Assembly (NCBI RefSeq): GCF_013388355.1
Contig: NZ_CP058246.1
Location: 3,038,001 to 3,102,000 of the forward strand
Source: Flavobacterium sp. LPB0248
GTDB lineage: Bacteria; Bacteroidota; Bacteroidia; Flavobacteriales; Flavobacteriaceae
Direction: 5' to 3'
DNA length: 64,000 nt
The notes beneath the pieces were generated by a model. The model was not told where the DNA came from and did not search any database. It saw only the letters and a program-made list of their open reading frames with translations. A program made the position numbers and the translations under genes. Shown here in pieces: positions 34,913 through 42,696 of the stretch (its first letter is position 1; each line of letters begins with the position of its first letter).

Positions 34913-37675
34913 ATGGTAAATGATTCTTTTCTTCAAAAAATTGCCTCTATCGTAATTCAGGATTATGTAGGGAAACTTTCAGAAATAACTATAATTCTTC
35001 CTAACAAAAGGGCAAAAGTTTTCTTGATTGAAGCGCTTAAAAACGAAACTTCAAAAACGATAATTGCACCACAGATTACTAGTATAGAAGATTTTGTTCA
35101 AGATGTTGCGTCAATTCGTTCTATTGATTCGATCGAGCTTTTGTTCGAATTCTATGAGGTATATTTATCCATTACAGAAAAAAATAACCAGCAGTCATTT
35201 GAGTTGTTTGCAAATTGGGCCAAAACCCTTTTGCAGGATTTTAATGAAATTGACCGTTATCTTTTAGATCCTTCACATGTATTGTCTTATCTAAAAGATA
35301 TTGAAGATATAAAAAGATGGGGTCTTGAAGTTGATCAAAAAACAAAACTTTTAGAGAACTATATTGATTTCTGGAAATTACTCCCGATTTATTATGAGTC
35401 TTTATATAATCATTTGCTCTTTAAATCGATTGGATATCAAGGACTGATTTATCGAGAAGCGGTAAATAACTTGAATCATTTTTCAAATACGATCGGAAAT
35501 CGCACTTTTATTTTTGCTGGATTCAACGCTTTGAATGCTGCCGAAGAAAAAATTGTGCAACATTTATTGGCGCTAGATCAAGCGAAAATTTATTGGGATG
35601 CAGATCAGTCATTTCTAAATGATCCATATCACGATGCAGGGCTCTTTTTGAGACGTTTTAAGGAAAGTTGGAAATATTATAAGTCGAATGTTTTTGAATG
35701 GATTGTTGATGATTTTTCAGAGTCCAAAAACATTCAGGTTATTGGAACTCCTAAAACAATTGGACAAGCCAAATTGGCTGGAAGTATAATTGAAAATTTA
35801 ATCGATCAAAATCCCGATGCTTCTTTAGATAAAGTTGCAGTTGTGCTTGGCGAGGAAAACTTATTAGTCCCGGTTTTGTATTCGCTTCCTGCTTCGGTTG
35901 GAGCGCTAAATATTACAATGGGATATTCGGGAAAGAATAATCCATCGCAGATTTTTGTTGCTAAATTATTTAAAATGCATACCAATGCACTTTCCAGAAA
36001 AGGCGGAAGTTATGTTTTTTACTATAAAGATGTGCTTGATATTTTAACGCATCCTTTGGTTGAGCCTTATGCAAATGCACAGAGGCTGGTAAGAATTATT
36101 AAAGAGAATAATTATACGTTTATTACACATCACAAAATTTTGGAACTTCATCCAGAACCTTCGAGTTTTTTCAATTTGTTATTTGAAAAATGGGAGAGTG
36201 GGTCTATTGCGGTTTTAAAGAATATTTCGGCTTTACTAATTGCGATCAAGGAGCATTTTAGCAATGATAATGAAGAAGAAAAAATAGCAAAAGCTTTTGT
36301 CTATGGTGTTTTTAAAGTAATTAATAAGCTAATAAATTACTATTCAAAACATCATCACATTGATAATATAGATACGCTACATTCGATTTACAAGCAAATT
36401 ATAGATTTGGCAGAGGTGTCTTTTGAGGGCGAGCCGTTAAGAGGTTTACAGATAATGGGAGTTTTAGAAAGTCGTGTTTTAGATTTTGAAACAGTGATTA
36501 TAACTTCTATGAACGAAGGGAAATTTCCTGCTGGAAAATCTCAGAATTCATTTATTCCCTATGATGTCAAAAGAGAGTTAGGGCTACCGACATTTAAAGA
36601 AAAAGATGCGATTTATACGTATCACTTTTATCATTTGCTTCAAAGAGCGAAAAATATTTATTTGATTTACAATACAGAAAATGACGGATTGGATGCTGGT
36701 GAAAGAAGCCGTTTTATTACGCAGTTGGAAGTAGAAAAAAAATCACGTCATAATCTTACTTTTGATATTTATAATCCGGAATTACCTAATTCGGCCTATG
36801 AGCCTATTTCTGTTCCAAAATCTGAGTTGGTAATGGAGCGGTTGAAAGAAATTGCCATTAATGGCTTTTCGCCGTCTGCATTGACCAGTTATATTAGGAA
36901 TCCGATTGAGTTTTATTTTCAAAAAATATTAAGAATTCGTGAAGTGGAAGAGGTTGAAGAAAATATAGCCTTGAATACTTTGGGTACGATTATTCATGAA
37001 GCTTTAAAAGCGCTATACGAACCTTTTATAGGGAAATTTATTTCGGAGACAGATCTTATGAATTGTTTCAAATTATTGGATGATGAAGTTTTGAAGCAGT
37101 TTAAACTAGTTTACAAGGAAGGAGAAATCAAAAAAGGGCGAAATCTTCTGGCTTTTGAGGTGGCAAAACGAAATGTTTCTAATTTTCTGAAAATGGAATT
37201 AGAGTCTGTAAAGAATAATGAAGCGATTCAGATTATTGCTTTAGAACAAACTTTTGAGCGCGAGTTTGTTCATCCGAAACTGCCATTTCCTGTTTTGATT
37301 AAAGGAAATGTCGATCGTATTGAACGCCGAGATGGAAGAATTAGAATTATTGATTATAAGACAGGAAAAGTTGAGAAGACTAATGTAATCTTGAAAACAT
37401 GGAACGGATTAACTCAAGAGCTTAAAAATGATAAAATAATTCAAGTTTTAGCGTATGCCTTTATGTTTGAAAAAGAAGCAGGCGAACTTCCTATCGAAGT
37501 GGGTATTATTTCATTCAAAAACTTAAAATCTGGTTTTTTACCTTTTGGATTCAAAGAAGAAAAAGAGTTAGATGTGATAGTAACGCCACAGATATTGAAT
37601 TCTTACTTGGAAGAAATTGCTAATTTGCTGAGTGAAATTTTTGATGTTAACATTCCTTTTGAGGAAAAAATCTAG
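34913..37675 (+). CDS. addB: AddB-like PD-(D/E)xK nuclease
   Basis: The ATG at 34913 (MVNDSFLQKIASIVIQDY) is chosen, as the upstream in-frame TTG lies in the ompA terminator. The 920-residue product has the N-terminal region of an inactivated helicase of the AddB/RecC kind (ITIILPNKRAKVFLIEAL, no Walker A), the SRVLDFETVIITSMNEGKFP segment, and a C-terminal RecB-like nuclease with GNVDRIERRDGRIRIIDYKTGK, whose Asp and Lys form the active site. It is the likely partner of the AddA-like protein at 28834. The last 32 bp overlap the next gene. Confidence 0.8.
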   Translation: MVNDSFLQKIASIVIQDYVGKLSEITIILPNKRAKVFLIEALKNETSKTIIAPQITSIEDFVQDVASIRSIDSIELLFEFYEVYLSITEKNNQQSFELFANWAKTLLQDFNEIDRYLLDPSHVLSYLKDIEDIKRWGLEVDQKTKLLENYIDFWKLLPIYYESLYNHLLFKSIGYQGLIYREAVNNLNHFSNTIGNRTFIFAGFNALNAAEEKIVQHLLALDQAKIYWDADQSFLNDPYHDAGLFLRRFKESWKYYKSNVFEWIVDDFSESKNIQVIGTPKTIGQAKLAGSIIENLIDQNPDASLDKVAVVLGEENLLVPVLYSLPASVGALNITMGYSGKNNPSQIFVAKLFKMHTNALSRKGGSYVFYYKDVLDILTHPLVEPYANAQRLVRIIKENNYTFITHHKILELHPEPSSFFNLLFEKWESGSIAVLKNISALLIAIKEHFSNDNEEEKIAKAFVYGVFKVINKLINYYSKHHHIDNIDTLHSIYKQIIDLAEVSFEGEPLRGLQIMGVLESRVLDFETVIITSMNEGKFPAGKSQNSFIPYDVKRELGLPTFKEKDAIYTYHFYHLLQRAKNIYLIYNTENDGLDAGERSRFITQLEVEKKSRHNLTFDIYNPELPNSAYEPISVPKSELVMERLKEIAINGFSPSALTSYIRNPIEFYFQKILRIREVEEVEENIALNTLGTIIHEALKALYEPFIGKFISETDLMNCFKLLDDEVLKQFKLVYKEGEIKKGRNLLAFEVAKRNVSNFLKMELESVKNNEAIQIIALEQTFEREFVHPKLPFPVLIKGNVDRIERRDGRIRIIDYKTGKVEKTNVILKTWNGLTQELKNDKIIQVLAYAFMFEKEAGELPIEVGIISFKNLKSGFLPFGFKEEKELDVIVTPQILNSYLEEIANLLSEIFDVNIPFEEKI

Positions 37676-37976
37676 AAGTCTTATCAGTAAATTTCAAAAT
37701 ATATTCGAGTTTTATAAAACTACTTTGGCTGTGAATTTGACTTTCTCTGCTGTTGCATTTCTTTTTGGTGGACTTGATCATTTTTTAGTGATGATTGTCA
37801 CGCTTGGTTTTGTGTTAAGCATTGGTTTTAAGGAGGTATATCGACAACATGAATATCTGTTTTATATGAATAATAGAATATCAAAGAGAACGTTGATATT
37901 TTATAGTTTCTTATTAAATCTTTTTGTTATGCTCCTGTTACTGGTAGTTTTAATCTTATTTCAAAAAATATTTTGA
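37644..37976 (+). CDS. Small three-helix membrane protein next to an ABC ATPase
   Basis: A 110-residue protein of no family I recognise. The ATG at 37644 overlaps the AddB-like gene by 32 bp. Three hydrophobic helices are visible: NLTFSAVAFLFGG, HFLVMIVTLGFVLSIGF and TLIFYSFLLNLFVMLLLLVVLI. Its stop overlaps the start of the ABC ATPase in TTGA, so the two are translationally coupled. It could be a minimal membrane partner of that ATPase, although typical ABC membrane domains are much larger. The function is unknown. Confidence 0.6.
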   Translation: MLTFLLRKKSRSLISKFQNIFEFYKTTLAVNLTFSAVAFLFGGLDHFLVMIVTLGFVLSIGFKEVYRQHEYLFYMNNRISKRTLIFYSFLLNLFVMLLLLVVLILFQKIF

Positions 37977-38647
37977 AAAAGCACATTTTAGAAATAAGTG
38001 GTATTCAAAAAAGTTTTAATAATAAATTATTGCTTTCGGATATTTATTTAAAGTTAGAAACAGGACAAATAATGGGCTTGTTTGGTAGAAATGGCTCCGG
38101 CAAATCTACTTTATTCAAAATTATATTTGGAATAACATCTGCTTCGGGTAAAAGTGTTTTTATTGATGGGATTTCGAAAAATAATGTTTTTTCATTGCTA
38201 AGTGAAATTAGTTATCTGCATCAAGGTCAATTTATTCCAAATCATTTTTCAGTTTTGCGGGCTATTTTGTTGTCTGTTGATAAACAAAAAGCAAGTCTTG
38301 TTTGTGAAGACGATTTTTTAAAATCTATTTTAAATCAAAAAATTAGGAATTTGTCTTTTGGAGAATTGAGGTATCTTCAAGTTAAATTGATCCTTTTTAA
38401 TGATTCAAAGTTTGTGTTGTTGGATGAGCCATTTAGTGGTTTGTCTCCAAAAATGATTGAAATGATATCTCAGCTAATTAAAGAAAATTCTCTCGAAAAA
38501 GGAATAATTATTACCGATCATAATTATAGAAAAGTAATAGAAATTTCAACAGATTTAAGTCTGTTGAAAAATGGTAAGTTGCACAAGATCAATGTAAAAA
38601 CCGAACTTGTAAACGAAGGATATCTCTTAAGTTTGGCTGACCTTTAA
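37973..38647 (+). CDS. ABC transporter ATP-binding protein
   Basis: A 224-residue ABC ATPase. Walker A is GLFGRNGSGKSTLFK (residues 36-50), the Q loop lies in SYLHQGQF, the signature is LSFGELRYLQVKL (instead of LSGGQ), Walker B is FVLLDEPFSGLSP and the H loop ITDHNYRKV. The start is TTG at 37973, overlapping the stop of the preceding membrane gene. No full-size permease or substrate-binding gene is near, so the transported or remodelled substrate is unknown. The shape suggests an LptB-like or lipid-type ABC ATPase, but only weakly. Confidence 0.85.
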   Translation: MKKHILEISGIQKSFNNKLLLSDIYLKLETGQIMGLFGRNGSGKSTLFKIIFGITSASGKSVFIDGISKNNVFSLLSEISYLHQGQFIPNHFSVLRAILLSVDKQKASLVCEDDFLKSILNQKIRNLSFGELRYLQVKLILFNDSKFVLLDEPFSGLSPKMIEMISQLIKENSLEKGIIITDHNYRKVIEISTDLSLLKNGKLHKINVKTELVNEGYLLSLADL

Positions 38648-38653
38648 ACTCTT

Positions 38654-38797
38654 TTAGCTGAATATTTTTTTGAAAAAACCTTTTTTAGATTTTTCTCCAG
38701 GAGCCGAAGTATTAAGGTGTCCGTTTTCAATACGAAATCTTCTAAACCTTTCTAGTTTTACATTTAAGTCAAAGCGTAATTCGTCAACAGTTTTCAT
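38654..38797 (-). CDS. Small basic protein of 47 residues, module 2
   Basis: An open frame of 47 codons from ATG at 38797 to TAA at 38654-38656. The product has a charged N-terminal helix (MKTVDELRFDLNVKLERF) and a basic C-terminus (GEKSKKGFFKKIFS) sharing G-x-x-S-K-G-[IF]-F-K-x-I with the 71-residue protein at 27760. A good promoter lies just upstream. It is divergent from Roadblock pair 2, mirroring module 1, and convergent with the ABC gene. The short length is the main doubt, but promoter, context and motif agree. Confidence 0.65.
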   Translation of the reverse strand: MKTVDELRFDLNVKLERFRRFRIENGHLNTSAPGEKSKKGFFKKIFS

Positions 38798-38814
38798 TTT
38801 TATAAATTTTTTTG

Positions 38815-38846
38815 CAAAGCTATAGAAAAACTTTTGCCAAATGCAA
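38815..38846 (-). promoter_or_regulatory. Promoter of the 47-residue protein
   Basis: Read on the minus strand, TTG (38844-38846), a 21-bp spacer and TAGCTTTG (38815-38822) match the Bacteroidota consensus. The -7 box ends 18 bp before the ATG. Confidence 0.65.
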
Positions 38847-39048
38847 CAATCTGCAAATGTTAATTTTAGAAATGAATTTTATAAAGTAAAATGTTACGTT
38901 TTTGATGTTATTTGTTTTTAATGTTAATTTTTTTTGCATTTTTTTTGCAAAAAAATAGGTTTGATTAAGTGATAAATAAAAGTGACTCAATACGTTATAC
39001 GGCAACTTTTTTTAACAAGTGTTTATCGCACAATTACCAATATTAAAA

Positions 39049-39056
39049 TATCTTTG
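39049..39056 (+). promoter_or_regulatory. -7 box of Roadblock pair 2
   Basis: TATCTTTG fits TAnnTTTG exactly. No TTG is at the usual spacing. A start near 39063 would leave a very short leader for the ATG at 39070, so the ATG at 39085 is an alternative start. Confidence 0.5.
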
Positions 39057-39069
39057 ACGCTCCAAAAAC

Positions 39070-39405
39070 ATGACAATAAAGAATATGATTGATTTGCAAA
39101 CACTAGTAGAAGAGACTGGCGCAGAGTCTGGGCTAAGTTTTAATATTGATGGAATTTTAAACGAGTCTGTTAATTTAGAATACGACGGTAACGTTGCTGC
39201 AATGATCGGAATGATTTTAAAGATGTGCCTTGAAATGTCGGAAGACGTTAACAATGGAGATCTTAAACAAGTAATGATCAAGAATAACGACGGAATTGTC
39301 GTGGCAAGCAAAAATCAAGATGATAATTGTATTGCGTTGCTTTCTAAAGATTTAAGTAAAATGGGATTATTGCTGAGAAGAATGGATTCTATTTTTAACA
39401 ACTAA
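39070..39405 (+). CDS. Roadblock/LC7-like protein A, module 2
   Basis: A 111-residue protein of the longin-like type, paralogous to the product at 27223-27579: strand SGLSFNIDGILNESVNLEYDG, helix NVAAMIGMILKMCLEMSEDV, strands LKQVMIKNNDGIVVASKNQ and CIALLSKDLSKMGLLLRRM. In both modules this gene comes first and protein B second. An alternative ATG at 39085 would remove five residues. It is divergent from the 47-residue protein. As in module 1, no GTPase gene is near. Confidence 0.72.
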   Translation: MTIKNMIDLQTLVEETGAESGLSFNIDGILNESVNLEYDGNVAAMIGMILKMCLEMSEDVNNGDLKQVMIKNNDGIVVASKNQDDNCIALLSKDLSKMGLLLRRMDSIFNN

Positions 39406-39431
39406 TTTAAAAACCAAATATTTTAATAAAC

Positions 39432-39806
39432 ATGTCAGATTTTTTACAAAATTTTCAAAACGATTTAAAAGAGAATATTAACGGATTTATTGCTGTTTCT
39501 GTTACAGAAGTTGAAACAGGAATGTCTTACTGTTCGCTGACCGTAAAATCGGATTTTGATCCAGAATTGGCTTCGGCTTATAATTTAGAAGTAGTAAAAG
39601 CTAAATTAAATGCCATTAAAGCTTTAGGATTAGATCAAAAAATTAATGATATTTTAATTACCCTTACCGATCAGATTCATATTATTGATGTTTCTGAAGA
39701 TGGAAGATACTTTATCTACTTAGCGGTAGATTCGACTAAAGCAAATCTTGGTTTAACAAGAGCGACTTTATCTAAATACAAAAAAGATATTACTTCAAAG
39801 TTATAA
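39432..39806 (+). CDS. Roadblock/LC7-like protein B, module 2
   Basis: A 124-residue protein about 60% identical by eye to the product at 26807-27187, with blocks FDPELASAYNLEVVKAKL, DILITLTDQIHIID and KANLGLTRA almost unchanged. The conserved strand-helix-strand pattern fits Roadblock/LC7. The gene starts 26 bp after the companion gene and ends before a shared terminator. The stronger conservation of B than of A between the modules suggests that B has a fixed partner and A a more specialised one; this is inference. Confidence 0.75.
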   Translation: MSDFLQNFQNDLKENINGFIAVSVTEVETGMSYCSLTVKSDFDPELASAYNLEVVKAKLNAIKALGLDQKINDILITLTDQIHIIDVSEDGRYFIYLAVDSTKANLGLTRATLSKYKKDITSKL

Positions 39807-39830
39807 CGATATTTTGCCCCCAAGAATGAG

Positions 39831-39871
39831 AAAAAGGCTGTTTCAACCCTAGGTTAGAAATGGCCTTTTTC
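39831..39871. terminator. Two-way terminator between module 2 and the hydrolase
   Basis: AAAAAGGC and GCCTTTTT form the base of a long hairpin with inner TTTC/GAAA and an AACCCTAGGTT apex. A and T tracts on both sides suit both converging genes. Confidence 0.75.
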
Positions 39872-39889
39872 GATTTTAATACTTAGTTT

Positions 39890-40666
39890 TTATTCAAAGA
39901 AATGTTGTAGTACTGTTTTTAATTCTGTTTTGTTTTCAATCTGACTCATGTGTCCATCTTCAAAAGAAACTAATTCTACAGTTGTGTCTTCAATTTGCAA
40001 AAGACTTTCTTCGTAGTTCAAAACAGGATCTTTTTTTCCTAAAATTAATAAAACTGGAAAACGGTTTTCTTTTAAAAGCCACTCTCTGTCTTTTCTAATC
40101 TTCATTCCTTCTTGAGAGGCTATAATTCCTTGTAAAGGAGTTTTTAAGGCTTCTGTTTTTACTTCTTCGATTTCTTCAGCCAATCGCGTCCTATTATTTT
40201 CGCTAAATAAATTTGCTATTGCTAAGCTAACAAAGCTCACATAGTTTTGTTTTACGGCTTTAATTGCGCGAGTTCTGTTTAGTTTTTTCTCGGCACTGTC
40301 TTCTTTTGAAGTTGAATTTAATAAAACTAATTTCTGAATTTTCTGTGGATACAATTCGGCGAAAGCCAAACCAACATAACCACCCATCGAGTGTCCAAGG
40401 ATTGTTGCTTTTTCAATCTTTAAATGTTCTAAAACGTCATTTACTGCATTTGCATTGTCTTCCATTTCATGAACATAACCTAATGGTTCAGATTCGCCGT
40501 GACCTAATAGATCAATTGTGACCACACGATATTTTTCTGAGAAAAATTCAACATAATCTTTCCACATTTTTTTGTTTTCCAGAAAGCCATGAAGTAAGAT
40601 AATTGCGTTTCCTTTTCCAGTGTCAGAAAAAGATATTTTTGTGTTTTTGTATAAAGTATAACTCAA
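39890..40666 (-). CDS. Alpha/beta hydrolase
   Basis: The likely start is the TTG at 40666 (MSYTLYKNTKISFSDTGKG), because the upstream in-frame TTG at 40687 lies inside the -7 box of its promoter. The 258-residue product has the oxyanion HGF in LLHGFLENKKMW, the nucleophile Ser in GHSMGGY, the acidic residue in LGKKDPVLN and the His in DGHMSQIE, a complete catalytic triad. It resembles carboxylesterases and lactonases of the YbfF/BioH kind; the substrate is unknown. It lies 7-8 bp from the sigma factor stop, on the same strand. Confidence 0.82.
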   Translation of the reverse strand: MSYTLYKNTKISFSDTGKGNAIILLHGFLENKKMWKDYVEFFSEKYRVVTIDLLGHGESEPLGYVHEMEDNANAVNDVLEHLKIEKATILGHSMGGYVGLAFAELYPQKIQKLVLLNSTSKEDSAEKKLNRTRAIKAVKQNYVSFVSLAIANLFSENNRTRLAEEIEEVKTEALKTPLQGIIASQEGMKIRKDREWLLKENRFPVLLILGKKDPVLNYEESLLQIEDTTVELVSFEDGHMSQIENKTELKTVLQHFFE

Positions 40667-40684
40667 AATGGAAATTTTAAATAG

Positions 40685-40692
40685 CAAAAATA
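40685..40692 (-). promoter_or_regulatory. -7 box of the hydrolase promoter
   Basis: Read on the minus strand this is TATTTTTG, a perfect TAnnTTTG, 18 bp before the chosen TTG start. It overlaps an upstream in-frame TTG, which argues against that codon as start. Confidence 0.5.
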
Positions 40693-40694
40693 CG

Positions 40695-41237
40695 CTATTT
40701 TATTAGCCATATGAAATACAGAATAAATTTTAACTGAGAGATATTTTGGGATTCTCTTAAAGAGGCATAAGCTCTTTTCATTTGTGTTTTTACAGTATTT
40801 ACTGAAATGTTGTTGTCTTCAGCAATTTCCTGATAGCTTAATCCCTCGACAACATGCGATATGAAAATTTCTCTTCTGGATTGTGGAATCTTGTCAATTA
40901 GGGTTTGAATTTTTGGTTTCTTATCCTCTTCTATATTTTCAAATGCTGTTGGTTCTTCAGATTTTGGAGTAGCTATTTTGGTGTTTTGTAGGCTAACTGT
41001 TTTGTTTTTTTCTAAATATTGCAAACTTAAATTTTTTATAGCTTTTGTCCCGTATGCTTTAAATGAAATAGTAAAATTGAGGCTTTCCTCTTTTTCCCAG
41101 AGATAGGTGAAAAAATCTTGAACAATGTCTTTTGCTACATCTTTATCCTTTACAATGTTAAACGAAACCAATGAAAAAAAGATAAAATGGTCTTTGTACA
41201 GGGCTTCAAATGTTTTAAAATCTTTATAATTCAGCAT
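40695..41237 (-). CDS. ECF-type RNA polymerase sigma factor
   Basis: A roughly 180-residue sigma-70 family protein. The sigma region 2 is YKDHFIFFSLVSFNIVKDKDVAKDIVQDFF and region 4 is KIPQSRREIFISHVVEGLSYQEIAEDNNISVNTVKTQMKRAYASL, with the helix-turn-helix in the latter. I choose the ATG at 41237 over the TTG at 41243. It is divergent from a FecR-family anti-sigma gene followed by SusC and SusD, the usual set-up in which a TonB-receptor signal releases the sigma factor to transcribe the susCD pair. Confidence 0.88.
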   Translation of the reverse strand: MLNYKDFKTFEALYKDHFIFFSLVSFNIVKDKDVAKDIVQDFFTYLWEKEESLNFTISFKAYGTKAIKNLSLQYLEKNKTVSLQNTKIATPKSEEPTAFENIEEDKKPKIQTLIDKIPQSRREIFISHVVEGLSYQEIAEDNNISVNTVKTQMKRAYASLRESQNISQLKFILYFIWLIK

Positions 41238-41401
41238 CTCCAAATGTCATTTATTTATTTGTAATGGATTACATAATGCCAAATGTAAAATAAAAAGTTA
41301 TTTATTTTTAATAATGTGTAAAAAAAATCAAAAAATATTGATTTGTTGTCACCCTAAAAATCTTTTTCTGCAACATGATAAAAACCACTATATAAAAAAC
41401 A

Positions 41402-42538
41402 ATGACTTTAAATTCAAAATTGATTAATGTCCTAAGGCAAATAACGTCTGAAGGAAAATTTGATGCTTCTAAAATAGCATCTTTATCTCCTGAAGAACGG
41501 GAATTAATAGAAAATCTTCAAAGTAATGGTTTACTAGAAGAAGCATTAATGTATGCAGAATCGATAGATACAGATAAAAGTTGGGAAGAATTGGAGGAGA
41601 GGTTAGATGTGGATAAAAAGATAGCTGTAATTAATTGGAGAAAAATTTTTCAATATGCCGCAGTTTTCATTTGTCTGATAGGTTTAGTTTATGTTTTTCA
41701 ATATAAAAATGATAAGCAAAAAAATACTATCCCTTCAGATGCCGTTCAGCTGGTTTTGGAAAATGGAGATATTCAGGTTTTAAATCCTAATGGAGAACAG
41801 CAGATCATCAAGAAAAATGGAGAAGTGATTGCATCTCAAAAAGAGAATGAAATCAATTATCGTTCGGCTAAATCAATTAATAAATTGGTTTACAATGAAA
41901 TTAAAATTCCTTATGGTAAAACCTTTAAAATAGAGTTATCAGATGGAACGTCGATAAATATGAATGCTGGTTCTTCTTTGAAATATCCAGTTCAGTTTAT
42001 AAAAGGTCATAATAGAGAAGTTGTTCTGGATGGAGAAGCTTTTTTTGATGTTGCAAGTGACAAAGCGCATCCATTTATTGTGAAAACAAGAGGAGTTAAT
42101 GTAAAAGTTTTGGGAACAAAATTTAATGTGAGTTCATACAAAGAAGATAAAGATATTAATACAGTATTGATTGAAGGTTCGGTTAATTTAACAGACTCTC
42201 ATAATGCAAAAAGTAAAACAATACTTGTGCCCGGCGAAAAAGGATCTTGGAGCAATGAAAAAACGGAGATAGCTGTGGAGAAAGTAGATACCCGTTTTTA
42301 CACGGAATGGATAAATGGAGAAATAGTTTTTAGAAAAACAGCTTTCAAGGATATTATAATAAAGTTGGAACGCACTTACAACGTCACAATTGAGAATAAT
42401 AGAACGGATATTTTAGATAAAAAATTTAATGCCAGTTTTAATAAGAATATCGAAAGTATAGAAAAGGTATTAGAAACAATGAGTAAAATTCAAGGCTTTA
42501 CTTTTAAGAAAGAAGGAAAGCTTATAAAAATAAACTAA
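41402..42538 (+). CDS. FecR-family anti-sigma factor
   Basis: A 378-residue inner-membrane protein. The N-terminal cytoplasmic part (residues 1-80) would bind the sigma factor, a transmembrane helix spans about residues 84-100 (QYAAVFICLIGLVYVF), and the FecR domain follows (IPYGKTFKIELSDGTSINMNAGSSLKYP, KVLGTKFNV). A C-terminal DUF4974-like region (YNVTIENNRTDILDKKFNASF) closes it. It is divergent from the sigma factor and lies 158 bp upstream of the susC gene, as is usual in this signalling design. Confidence 0.88.
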   Translation: MTLNSKLINVLRQITSEGKFDASKIASLSPEERELIENLQSNGLLEEALMYAESIDTDKSWEELEERLDVDKKIAVINWRKIFQYAAVFICLIGLVYVFQYKNDKQKNTIPSDAVQLVLENGDIQVLNPNGEQQIIKKNGEVIASQKENEINYRSAKSINKLVYNEIKIPYGKTFKIELSDGTSINMNAGSSLKYPVQFIKGHNREVVLDGEAFFDVASDKAHPFIVKTRGVNVKVLGTKFNVSSYKEDKDINTVLIEGSVNLTDSHNAKSKTILVPGEKGSWSNEKTEIAVEKVDTRFYTEWINGEIVFRKTAFKDIIIKLERTYNVTIENNRTDILDKKFNASFNKNIESIEKVLETMSKIQGFTFKKEGKLIKIN

Positions 42539-42611
42539 CTATTTATTAACCAACCAAAAAGAAAACAAATTATGAAGAGGATGTAATTTTTTAAGAAATA
42601 CTAAAAAGTAA

Positions 42612-42643
42612 AATCGGAAAATACTACCAATATTTCCCGATTT
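42612..42643 (+). other. Hairpin between fecR and susC
   Basis: AAATCGG and CCGATTT, with inner AAATA/TATTT pairing, form an imperfect stem-loop ahead of the susC start. It may attenuate or stabilise the transcript; no T run makes it a clear terminator. Confidence 0.4.
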
Positions 42644-42696
42644 AAGTGTTTCAAACGACGTATCGAAATTAAATCATTTAAAATCAATCCAAAATT

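Larger units (their letters stand above)
38798..39069. other. Divergent control region of module 2
   Basis: This AT-rich gap of about 270 bp holds promoters for the 47-residue protein (minus) and the Roadblock pair (plus), plus AACAAGTGTT at 39014-39023, which also occurs at 27659 in module 1. No gene is seen inside it. Confidence 0.5.
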
